Shown: one piece after another, positions 1-5,012 of the stretch
How the letters are laid out: each line of letters opens with the position of its first letter
Numbering within the stretch: the first letter of the stretch is position 1
Assembly: GCA_900549335.1 (NCBI GenBank)
Contig: UROJ01000107.1
Span: 1-5,545, forward strand
Length of the DNA stretch: 5,545 nucleotides
From: an uncultured Collinsella sp.
Lineage (GTDB): Bacteria; Actinomycetota; Coriobacteriia; Coriobacteriales; Coriobacteriaceae
Direction: 5' to 3'
The notes under the pieces: generated by a model
Databases searched by the model: none
What the model was told of the DNA's origin: nothing
What the model saw: only the letters and a program-made list of their open reading frames with translations
Translations under genes and position numbers: made by a program

Positions 1-81
1 GACGAGGGCGCGGACATCGAGTTTGCCACGGTCGGCGGTCTGGACGGTGCGGGGCTGGGTGGCGGTGGTGTTCTGAGACAT
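1..81 (-). CDS. N-terminus of a Trp-attenuated gene, possibly a tryptophan transporter subunit (partial)
   Basis: The first 27 codons of a minus-strand gene start at an ATG at 79-81 and leave the window at base 1. The start is supported by an AAAGGA ribosome binding site at 90-95, 8 nt upstream. The residues begin MSQNTTATQP and end GKLDVRALV: a polar, Thr/Gln-rich opening followed by a basic-hydrophobic transition. The gene lies directly behind a leader peptide with three Trp codons and an attenuator, so it should be induced when charged tRNA-Trp is scarce. That points to tryptophan uptake or biosynthesis. The polar tail turning hydrophobic resembles the cytoplasmic N-terminus of a membrane transporter (TrpP-like or ECF S component) more than anthranilate synthase, but 27 residues cannot decide it. 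The regulation is well supported; the product is inference. Confidence 0.6.
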   Translation of the reverse strand, partial: MSQNTTATQPRTVQTADRGKLDVRALV

Positions 82-126
82 GGTGAAAATCCTTTTGGAA
101 TGGGAGTGCAAGAGAAAAGCGGAGGC

Positions 127-256
127 GCGTGATGCGAATGCGATCGGGCTCGAGATAGAAAAAGGCCCCCGGTCGAAACCGGAGGCCTTCCAATCACCTA
201 GAGCGCAAAAACAGGCGTGAGGGACTCACTGTCGACCGATCGTATTCGCATCACGC
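127..256. repeat. 21-nt near-perfect inverted repeat spanning the trp attenuator
   Basis: Bases 127-147 (GCGTGATGCGAAT, then G, then CGATCGG) are the reverse complement of bases 236-256 with a single mismatch (140 against 243), separated by 88 bp. In the minus-strand transcript, 236-256 is the leader-peptide coding sequence immediately after the third Trp codon, and 127-147 lies after the terminator and about 32 nt before the ribosome binding site of the regulated gene. Read-through RNA can therefore form a helix of 20 pairs with one A-C mismatch that encloses the terminator hairpin. Terminated RNA lacks the second arm. The repeat is seen directly; the function is not known. Confidence 0.9.
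157..189 (-). terminator. trp attenuator (intrinsic terminator)
   Basis: In the minus-strand RNA, AAGGCCTCCGGT (178-189) pairs with ACCGGGGGCCTT (162-173) over 12 bp, including one U-G wobble. The hairpin is capped by a stable UUCG tetraloop (174-177). A run of five T residues (159-163) overlaps the base of the stem and continues as CTAT. It sits between the leader peptide stop codon and the regulated gene, the expected position of an attenuator terminator. It should stop transcription when the leader peptide is translated to its end, that is, when tryptophan is plentiful. Confidence 0.93.
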
Positions 257-257
257 C
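169..257 (-). promoter_or_regulatory. Alternative pairings of the trp attenuator leader
   Basis: Three pairings compete with or precede the terminator. TCGGTCGA in the leader peptide codons (232-239) can pair with TCGACCGG in the loop and 3' arm of the terminator (169-176). This gives 8 pairs, one of them U-G, and would break the terminator. GGCGTGA (251-257), overlapping the last Trp codon, pairs with TCACGCC (214-220). A small hairpin, GTGAG with CTCAC (217-229), contains the leader UGA stop. A ribosome stalled on the Trp codons would mask 251-257 and leave 232-239 free. A ribosome reaching the stop would cover 232-239. That order fits classical attenuation, but 8 bp against a 12-bp hairpin is a weak antiterminator. 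The pairings are seen; the switching order is inferred. Confidence 0.5.
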
Positions 258-294
258 ACCACCAGTTGTTGAGAGACTTCATCGTGTTCTTCAT
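226..294 (-). CDS. trpL: trp operon leader peptide (22 aa, three consecutive Trp)
   Basis: This short minus-strand ORF starts at ATG 292-294 and ends at TGA 226-228. The peptide opens MKNTMKSLNN, continues WWW (residues 11-13, bases 256-264) and ends RDANTIGRQ. A strong AAAGGAG ribosome binding site lies at 303-309, 8 nt upstream. Three adjacent UGG codons in a 22-codon ORF, followed within about 40 nt by an intrinsic terminator, are the hallmark of ribosome-mediated tryptophan attenuation. The peptide itself is probably not functional as a protein. Its translation senses charged tRNA-Trp: stalling at the Trp codons should favour read-through into the downstream gene. Residues 13-20 are encoded by one arm of the 21-nt inverted repeat. 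Confidence 0.93.
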   Translation of the reverse strand: MKNTMKSLNNWWWRDANTIGRQ

Positions 295-352
295 GTCGGT
301 GGCTCCTTTCGTGATGCCATGGCGCGGTCGCACCTAGTTGCTGTTGCGCTGC

Positions 353-358
353 ACTATA
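353..358 (-). promoter_or_regulatory. Candidate promoter of the trp leader (-10 box)
   Basis: Minus-strand TATAGT at 353-358 is preceded by TGT, giving an extended -10 element. A start near 346 would leave about 50 nt before the leader peptide ATG. No good -35 hexamer is visible at 17 bp spacing (376-381 reads TCCCCG), so the extended -10 would have to compensate, or another regulator helps. Confidence 0.5.
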
Positions 359-379
359 ACACAGCAAAGTGTGTGCGGG

Positions 380-418
380 GAAATCTTTTTTGAAAAGATT
401 TCAGGCGGGTTTCCCGCC
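380..418. repeat. Two adjacent hairpins in the intergenic region
   Basis: GAAATCTTTT (380-389) is perfectly complementary to AAAAGATTTC (393-402) around a 3-nt loop. It is followed at once by GGCGGG (404-409) and CCCGCC (413-418) around TTT. They lie between the end of the C69 peptidase gene and the trp leader promoter. They may act with the hairpin at 438-469 as a tandem terminator or a 3' end protecting RNA structure for the minus-strand transcript. They are perfect palindromes on both strands, so a DNA role is equally possible. Confidence 0.6.
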
Positions 419-421
419 GGT

Positions 422-469
422 CAAAAGAGCGGGCTGAGCGGGCGAGGCTGCCATTGCTGCCTCGCCCGC
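422..469 (-). terminator. Terminator downstream of the C69 peptidase gene
   Basis: GCGGGCGAGGC (459-469 in the minus-strand RNA) pairs perfectly with GCCTCGCCCGC (438-448) over 11 bp with a 10-nt loop, beginning 12 nt after the peptidase stop codon. The T-run is short and displaced (TTTT at 423-426, 11 nt past the stem), so efficiency is uncertain. Two more hairpins follow downstream and may reinforce it. Confidence 0.65.
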
Positions 470-481
470 ACAGCTAGGACG

Positions 482-2431
482 TTACTCCTTATTGCGACGG
501 TAGAGGAAGTAACCGCCCGCGGAGATGACGGCAACGCCAGCGATGGCGAATGCGGCCACCATGCGGCCATCAAAACGATCGCCAGTGGTGGGCAGGCCGC
601 CCTTGGTGTTCGTCTTGTTAGTGGTTACCGTGGTCGTGGTGTCGGACTTGCCAGGCTTCTCAGGCTTGGCGGCCGGCTGCTCGGGCTTAGCGGGCTGCTC
701 GGGCTTAGCGGGCTGCTCGGGAGTGCCAGGCTGCTCAGGAGTGCCGGGCTGATCCGGGGTGACCGGATCGGTGGCAAGAGCATCCTTGGCGTAGGTGATG
801 GACACCTTGAGGCCGTTGGTCTCGGTGTTCAGGTCGCTTGGGGTAAAGGGCTGGTCGAAGTTTTCGGCCTTCTGATAGGCGCGCATCTCCTGGAGCAGTG
901 CCTTGCACTTCTTGTAGGTGTTCTCGGTAGCAGCCTTGCCGGCCTTGTTGGCCAGGGCGGTGCGGCCCTCGGTGGTCGTCTCGGCCAGCATGGCGGCGTC
1001 AACTTCCTTGTTCTGCTCGATAAGCTCGTTCTGGAGCGCATCGAGGTAGGCACGGACGCTGACACCAAGGGTGTCAGGGTTCTCGAAGCAGAGCGAGCTG
1101 ATGTCCATGAGGACGTAGTTGATTGAGTTCTCGGGCTCCTCGTTGTACACGACGTCAGTCTGGTTGCAGTGATCGAAGGAGACGGTCTGATCGCTGAAGT
1201 ACGGGCTGACCTCAGTTATCAGAGCGGAGTACAACGGGATGGCGACGGAGTACGCGGCGCGGGAGAGCATTTCCCACTGGATGGTAGCGACTTCGGGGTC
1301 ATACCCGCGACGAATCTGGAAGAGGTTGATCTCGGTGTTGCGCTCGCTGCCGATGCAATAAACACCATCAGTGTTCGCGTTGAGGCCAGGGACGTTCTCG
1401 CCGCGGTTGCCAAAGGCACGAATCAGCTCAAAGGTGCTCCAGCCAGACTTGCCAGGCCTGAAGAACAGGGGCTGGATTTCGCTGACCATGGCTCCCTTTT
1501 GGTCAGGTTTTCCATCCTTCTTTACTGTGATAATGTCGTAATCTGTGCCTTCGGTCAGCTGACTACCAAAATAATCGCGGCCTTGCACATAGCGGGACCA
1601 CTGGTTTACGCCGGAATCGGCGAGGCTTTCGCCATACGTTTGGGCGACATCGAATTTGCCGTCAGCGGAGTATTTGGCGAAGCCCTTCTCCACGGGCATG
1701 GACTCGATGCCCTCGGAGTGTAGGCAGTTCTCGGGGTCATCAAGGTCGACATCGTAGTTGAGGCTCCCGATATTAGGGTTGAGCGACGCGACGTCGTCAG
1801 CGAGCTTCATGGCGATCCACTGATGGGCGGAAAGTGTGGCGAACAGCCAGGTCTCGTTGTTGTCGGCGATGATGATCTGGTCGTTGGTGCAGACGCCTTG
1901 ATCATCGATCAGTCTGCCGAGAAGCTCGACGCCCTCGCGGGCCGTGGCGCTCTCGCCCAGGATGATGCTGCCGTAACTGTACTCGCCCAGACCCACTTTC
2001 TCATCGATGCGGTCTGCTGCATCGGCCTCCTCGTTATAGGAAGTGCTTAGCGTGGCAGAGCAGGAGACGCCCTTCTCGTTGATTCCGGCCTCGGAATAGG
2101 CGTCGGTGCGACCCATCCAGTTGGAGGGGTGGTCGCGTACATAGCTGTAACGATAGGTAGGCTTGTTCGAAGTGTATTCAAAAGCAGATTCAATCGAGCT
2201 GTACTTAAAGCCAGGTTCGTGGGCAGGTTCGATGCCGTAGTGCTTAAGATAGCGCTTGCCAAAGTCCTCGGCGCGGCCGTAGTACGTATTGCCGTCGGCC
2301 GTATAGTTTTTGCCCATGTATATCTGCGTGCAGGCGAGCGCAGATGTCGGCATGGACATGATGGTTGCAGCTCCAAAGGCGAGGCCTATGCCTAGCTTCT
2401 TGAGCGCGTTGACGGGGTGAGTTTTCCTCAT
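482..2431 (-). CDS. Secreted, sortase-anchored C69 family dipeptidase
   Basis: This 649-residue protein matches the peptidase family C69 (PepD-like Ntn hydrolases, PF03577) and is likely a cell-surface dipeptidase. A signal peptide (residues 1-33, hydrophobic core about 13-28, ending TSALA) precedes Cys34, the expected N-terminal nucleophile. Family-like motifs follow: CTQIYMGKNYTADGNTYYGR (34-53) with AEDF after it, EAGINEKGVSCSAT (114-127) and IIIADNNETWLF (186-197). After the catalytic part (to about 450) come a charged helical stretch (about 455-540), a Pro-rich spacer (555-594) and a Thr-rich stretch. The C-terminus has the sortase motif LPTTG (613-617), a membrane span (about 622-643) and the basic tail YRRNKE. 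Plain PepD enzymes are about 470 aa and cytoplasmic; the extra length is the export and wall-anchoring parts. The ATG has GGAGGG at 2435-2440, only 3-4 nt away; no in-frame ATG/GTG alternative lies close by. The function is firm at family level; the natural substrate is unknown. Confidence 0.93.
   Translation of the reverse strand: MRKTHPVNALKKLGIGLAFGAATIMSMPTSALACTQIYMGKNYTADGNTYYGRAEDFGKRYLKHYGIEPAHEPGFKYSSIESAFEYTSNKPTYRYSYVRDHPSNWMGRTDAYSEAGINEKGVSCSATLSTSYNEEADAADRIDEKVGLGEYSYGSIILGESATAREGVELLGRLIDDQGVCTNDQIIIADNNETWLFATLSAHQWIAMKLADDVASLNPNIGSLNYDVDLDDPENCLHSEGIESMPVEKGFAKYSADGKFDVAQTYGESLADSGVNQWSRYVQGRDYFGSQLTEGTDYDIITVKKDGKPDQKGAMVSEIQPLFFRPGKSGWSTFELIRAFGNRGENVPGLNANTDGVYCIGSERNTEINLFQIRRGYDPEVATIQWEMLSRAAYSVAIPLYSALITEVSPYFSDQTVSFDHCNQTDVVYNEEPENSINYVLMDISSLCFENPDTLGVSVRAYLDALQNELIEQNKEVDAAMLAETTTEGRTALANKAGKAATENTYKKCKALLQEMRAYQKAENFDQPFTPSDLNTETNGLKVSITYAKDALATDPVTPDQPGTPEQPGTPEQPAKPEQPAKPEQPAAKPEKPGKSDTTTTVTTNKTNTKGGLPTTGDRFDGRMVAAFAIAGVAVISAGGYFLYRRNKE
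675..764 (-). repeat. 18-bp tandem repeats encoding the Pro-rich wall spacer
   Basis: Four consecutive 18-bp units (675-692, 693-710, 711-728, 729-746) and a degenerate fifth (747-764) encode hexapeptides of the type GTPEQP and AKPEQP in the C69 peptidase. Units 675-692 and 693-710 are identical. Units 711-728 and 729-746 differ from each other at two positions. The array is in frame, so gain or loss of units would lengthen or shorten the spacer that carries the enzyme through the cell wall. Confidence 0.9.
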
Positions 2432-2450
2432 TTTCCCTCCCAGCGTGCGA

Positions 2451-2474
2451 AAGCCCTCTGTCGCCAGAGGGCTT
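2451..2474 (-). promoter_or_regulatory. GNRA-capped hairpin in the 5' UTR of the C69 gene
   Basis: In the minus-strand RNA, AAGCCCTCTG (2465-2474) pairs perfectly with CAGAGGGCTT (2451-2460) around the tetraloop GCGA (2461-2464). It ends 10 nt before the GGAGGG ribosome binding site. Only three T residues follow the stem, so it is not a convincing terminator. An mRNA-stabilising or translation-tuning element is more likely, though this is inference. Confidence 0.6.
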
Positions 2475-2576
2475 CAGCCAATAAAGACACCCCATTAGCG
2501 TAACGAACTGGAAACAATATTCATCTATGAAAGACACTTACTCGATAAGCGTGATGAAATATGCGACGAGCGGTTA

Positions 2577-2605
2577 ATTGTACTCAGTTTGTAGCTTTAC
2601 TTTAA
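2577..2605 (-). promoter_or_regulatory. Candidate promoter of the C69 peptidase gene
   Basis: Minus-strand TACAAT (2577-2582) matches the -10 consensus at five of six positions. TTAAAG (2600-2605) is a weak -35 at 17 bp spacing. It lies between the terminator of the upstream lipid kinase unit (2660-2701) and the peptidase start, where a promoter is required. It implies a 5' UTR of about 140 nt containing the hairpin at 2451-2474. Other AT-rich segments nearby could serve instead. Confidence 0.4.
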
Positions 2606-2659
2606 TAAAGACGCCCTGTAATTACTGTAGCCGAATAAAGTAGCTGGGAATGCCTGAAA

Positions 2660-2701
2660 TGAAAATCCCCTGCTGTTTGGCAAATGCATAAACAGCAGGG
2701 G
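2660..2701 (-). terminator. Intrinsic terminator of the lipid kinase/small membrane protein unit
   Basis: CCCCTGCTGTTT and AAACAGCAGGGG pair perfectly over 12 bp (2690-2701 with 2667-2678, 11-nt loop). In the minus-strand RNA they are followed by ATTTTCATTTC. The hairpin begins 37 nt after the stop codon of the small ORF. It separates this unit from the C69 peptidase gene. Confidence 0.88.
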
Positions 2702-2737
2702 AGACGATAATTGGATGAATATCAGACCAATGTGGAA

Positions 2738-2830
2738 TTACTTCTTTCGGCGGTGAATCACGTTGATGGCGTAACCGACGAGCATGGCCAAGACGATGAC
2801 AATAAAGCCGATCAGGGGATTGTCGTTCAT
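2738..2830 (-). CDS. Small single-span membrane protein (30 aa)
   Basis: This short minus-strand ORF runs from ATG 2828-2830 to TAA 2738-2740. The peptide begins MNDNPLIG, has a hydrophobic core of about 18 residues (6-23: LIGFIVIVLAMLVGYAIN) and ends HRRKK. The acidic/polar N-terminus and basic C-terminus predict one membrane helix with the C-terminus in the cytoplasm. Translation initiation is very well supported: a perfect AGGAGG at 2836-2841 lies 5 nt from the ATG and overlaps the TAG stop of the lipid kinase gene, so the two are probably translationally coupled. A strong terminator follows. I do not recognise a family. It could be a regulator or membrane anchor of the kinase, or an unrelated small stress protein. 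Confidence 0.8.
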   Translation of the reverse strand: MNDNPLIGFIVIVLAMLVGYAINVIHRRKK

Positions 2831-2839
2831 GGGGTCCTC

Positions 2840-3757
2840 CTATTTACCAAGCGGTGAGAATTCATCGACGATGAGGTCGAGGCATTGCGGAAGTGCGCGG
2901 GCACCAAAGACGCCTGAGTTGCTGGAGATGATCTCGCCATCGAACTGCATGCCCAGCGACGGGGTGCAGGTGATCTTGGCTTCCTTGGTCTGGATGATCT
3001 TGAACTGCGGGCGCCCGAGTACCTTGCCGGCGGGGTCGAGTGCGGCGGTGATCACAGTCGGTAGAAGCTGCACAGTTTTTACGGGTTCGATGACCGCAAT
3101 GTCGACCATGCCATCGTTCATGCGGCAGTCGGGGAACAGGTTGATGTCGTTTTGGATGACCGAGGTGTTGCCGGCCATGCAGCAAATGCCGTCGTGCTCC
3201 TCGACAATGCCGTCGTGCTCAATCGTAAAGTGCGCCACCGTGGGGTTGGGCGTGGCGAGCGCGGAGAGGAAGTAGGCGATCTCGCCGATGTCGTTTTTGG
3301 TGGGGGCGGCCTTCATCATGATCTCGGCGTCGAAGCCCGAGCCGGCGATGATGATAAAGCCGTGGCGCTTCTCGTTGCCGTCCTCGTCGAGCCAAAAGAG
3401 CTCGCCCATGTCCACTTTGACCGTGCGACCGGCGCGGCAGGCCTTGGCGAGCGCCGCGGCTTCGGGGGCGTTGCCAATGTTGTTGAAGAACAGGCAGGCC
3501 GTGCCGGAGGGGAAGACGAGCGTGGGGACACCGCACCCGCGCATCTGGTCGAGCACGTTGGAGACGGTGCCGTCGCCGCCCGAAACGACCACGCGATCGA
3601 ATTCGCGCACGTCCGCCACGGCATCCTCGGGTTCCATACCATCGCCGATAAAACGCATCACGACCTCGTCGCCGCCCTGCGCGAGGGCGTGCGTGAATGC
3701 GTAGATTTCATCTGAGCTGGGGCCCGATGCCGGGTTGTGGATGATAAGGCAGCGCAT
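2840..3757 (-). CDS. Diacylglycerol/lipid kinase family protein (YegS/DgkB-like)
   Basis: This 305-residue protein has the normal length for the DAGK catalytic superfamily (PF00781), soluble lipid kinases that phosphorylate diacylglycerol or related lipids with ATP at the inner membrane face. Visible motifs in order are NPASG (8-12), the nucleotide-binding SGGDGTV (59-65), PSGTACLFF (83-91), GSGFDAEI (139-146) and a C-terminal FDGE (272-275) whose Glu275 fits the catalytic acid. There is no signal peptide or membrane span. The third motif is atypical: most relatives read GTxN, where this protein has GTAC. The start at ATG 3755-3757 has only a weak upstream GGGA. The gene overlaps the ribosome binding site of the downstream 30-aa ORF. 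The family is firm; the lipid substrate (diacylglycerol, or another lipid as in YegS) cannot be told from sequence. Confidence 0.92.
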   Translation of the reverse strand: MRCLIIHNPASGPSSDEIYAFTHALAQGGDEVVMRFIGDGMEPEDAVADVREFDRVVVSGGDGTVSNVLDQMRGCGVPTLVFPSGTACLFFNNIGNAPEAAALAKACRAGRTVKVDMGELFWLDEDGNEKRHGFIIIAGSGFDAEIMMKAAPTKNDIGEIAYFLSALATPNPTVAHFTIEHDGIVEEHDGICCMAGNTSVIQNDINLFPDCRMNDGMVDIAVIEPVKTVQLLPTVITAALDPAGKVLGRPQFKIIQTKEAKITCTPSLGMQFDGEIISSNSGVFGARALPQCLDLIVDEFSPLGK

Positions 3758-3785
3758 ACTTACGTTCCCGTTCTGTGACTAACCG

Positions 3786-3791
3786 AGTATA
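3786..3791 (-). promoter_or_regulatory. Candidate -10 box of the lipid kinase promoter
   Basis: Minus-strand TATACT at 3786-3791 matches the -10 consensus at five of six positions and would start transcription near 3779, leaving a short 5' UTR of about 22 nt before the kinase ATG. The -35 region is poor. It overlaps the candidate plus-strand -10 box at 3788-3793. Confidence 0.5.
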
Positions 3792-3793
3792 GT
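3788..3793 (+). promoter_or_regulatory. Candidate -10 box of the ribonuclease D promoter
   Basis: TATAGT at 3788-3793 lies about 62 nt before the RNase D ATG and shares four bases with the opposing minus-strand -10 box. The hexamer 17 bp upstream (TTCCCG, 3765-3770) is a weak -35. The same TATAGT hexamer is used by the trp leader promoter. Confidence 0.4.
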
Positions 3794-3855
3794 TGTAAGG
3801 CAATGCCGATATCCTACCCGTGTTTTTCGGGCCTAACCTTATTCGATGGGTTGAT

Positions 3856-4989
3856 ATGTACATTTCCACACATCAGGCTCTACTCGACTTTTGCCAGCGC
3901 GCCCGTGAGTTCGACGCGATTGCCGTCGATACCGAGTTTTTGCGCGAGCGCACGTTCCATCCGCGTCTGTGTTTGGTTCAGATTGCCACCCCTGCCGAGA
4001 GCGTAGCGGTCGATCCCCTGGTAATCGACGACCTATCGCCGCTGGCCGAGCTTATGGCCGACGAGAGCGTGACCAAGGTCTTCCACGCCTGCTCGCAGGA
4101 TATGGAGGTCATGCTCCATACCGTAGGCGTGCTGCCGCGTCCGATTTTTGACACGCAGGTGGCCGCCGCCTTTTTGGGCGAGCGTCAGCAGATTTCCTAC
4201 GGCGCGCTCGTGCAGACGTTTTGCGGCGTCTCATTGCCCAAGACCGAGTCACTGACCGACTGGTCGCGTCGCCCGCTGACCGATAAGCAGATTGAGTACG
4301 CGATCGATGACGTCAAGTATCTGATCGTGGCCTATACCGAGATGATGAGCCGCCTGCGCGAGCTGGGCCGCGTGGACTGGGTGCTCGACGAGCTGCGCCC
4401 GCTGGCTGACGAGTCGCACTATCGCGCCGATCGCCACGAGGCGTTCCGCAAGGTCAAACGCATCAACTCGTGCAGTCGTCACCAGCTGGGTATCGCGCGC
4501 GAGCTCGCCGCCTGGCGCGAGGACCGCGCCGAGCGCCGCAACATCCCGCGCAAATGGGTCATGTCCGACGACACGCTGCTTGCGCTCGTTAAACGCAATC
4601 CCGTGCGCGTTGAGGAGTTCCGCAGCATTCGCGGTACCGATCAGTTGGGGGAGCGCGACGTGGACGGTGCGCTCATGGCCATCAAGCGCGGCGCAAGCTG
4701 CCCGCACGATCGCCTGCCGCTCATGGTGCGCGGGCATCGCCAGATCTCTCCGGAGTTGGAGAGCGTGACGGATCTCATGTACGCGCTCATCCGCCTGGTT
4801 GCCGAACGCTCGGGAGTGGCGACCTCGGTCATTGCCTCGCGCGATGACCTGGCCGACTACATTGAGCATCCCGAGCAGAGCCCCTTGCGCGAAGGCTGGC
4901 GCTTTGAGCTTGTGGGCTCGCGCCTGGACGATCTGCTCTCGGGCAACATGGGGTTGACGGTCAAAGATGGCAAAATTGAATTGCTGTAA
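3856..4989 (+). CDS. rnd: Ribonuclease D (3'-5' exoribonuclease with HRDC domain)
   Basis: This 377-residue protein is close in length to E. coli RNase D (375), a cytoplasmic 3'-5' exoribonuclease that trims tRNA precursors and other structured RNAs. The DEDDy active site is complete: Asp25 and Glu27 in VDTEF, Asp82 in FHACSQDME, and Tyr148 with Asp152 in EYAIDDVKY, which has the family spacing Y-x3-D. An HRDC domain follows at about 208-290 (from HQLGIARELAAWREDRAE). I chose ATG 3856 because MYISTHQALLDF matches the usual RNase D N-terminus. A GTG at 3820 would add 12 residues that the family does not have and has no ribosome binding site. The site before 3856 is also weak (GATGGG). It is transcribed divergently from the lipid kinase and is followed by the zinc peptidase gene after 64 bp with no terminator between them. 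Confidence 0.95.
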   Translation: MYISTHQALLDFCQRAREFDAIAVDTEFLRERTFHPRLCLVQIATPAESVAVDPLVIDDLSPLAELMADESVTKVFHACSQDMEVMLHTVGVLPRPIFDTQVAAAFLGERQQISYGALVQTFCGVSLPKTESLTDWSRRPLTDKQIEYAIDDVKYLIVAYTEMMSRLRELGRVDWVLDELRPLADESHYRADRHEAFRKVKRINSCSRHQLGIARELAAWREDRAERRNIPRKWVMSDDTLLALVKRNPVRVEEFRSIRGTDQLGERDVDGALMAIKRGASCPHDRLPLMVRGHRQISPELESVTDLMYALIRLVAERSGVATSVIASRDDLADYIEHPEQSPLREGWRFELVGSRLDDLLSGNMGLTVKDGKIELL

Positions 4990-5012
4990 GGAAGCCTAGT
5001 CGCTTGAGTGGG

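Noticed and set aside
157..300. T-box riboswitch controlling the Trp gene
   Set aside because: I see no T-box consensus (AGGGTGGNACCGCG type) and no specifier-loop layout, while a translated leader ORF with three Trp codons is clear.
338..1126. Plus-strand open frame of 262 codons
   Set aside because: It is antisense to the C-terminal part of the C69 gene, has low-complexity Gly/Leu runs caused by the 18-bp repeats read backwards, and resembles no family. It is a shadow of the real gene.
2323..2340. Lipoprotein signal (lipobox) before Cys34 of the C69 enzyme
   Set aside because: The residue at -3 is Ala and not Leu, lipidation would block the catalytic Cys, and the protein already has a sortase anchor. 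A type I signal peptide fits better.
2451..2474. Hairpin before the C69 start as an intrinsic terminator or attenuator
   Set aside because: Only three T residues follow the stem and no alternative pairing or leader ORF was found, so termination is not supported.
2527..2577. 16-codon plus-strand ORF upstream of the C69 gene
   Set aside because: It has no ribosome binding site and runs against the likely peptidase promoter; nothing supports translation.
3820..3855. GTG start at 3820 for RNase D
   Set aside because: It has no ribosome binding site, and the extra 12 residues are not expected for the family; ATG 3856 gives a normal-length N-terminus.
4249..4869. Minus-strand open frame of 206 codons inside RNase D
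   Set aside because: The opposite strand carries a complete RNase D with all catalytic residues. The long antisense frame is a usual by-product of GC-rich codon use.
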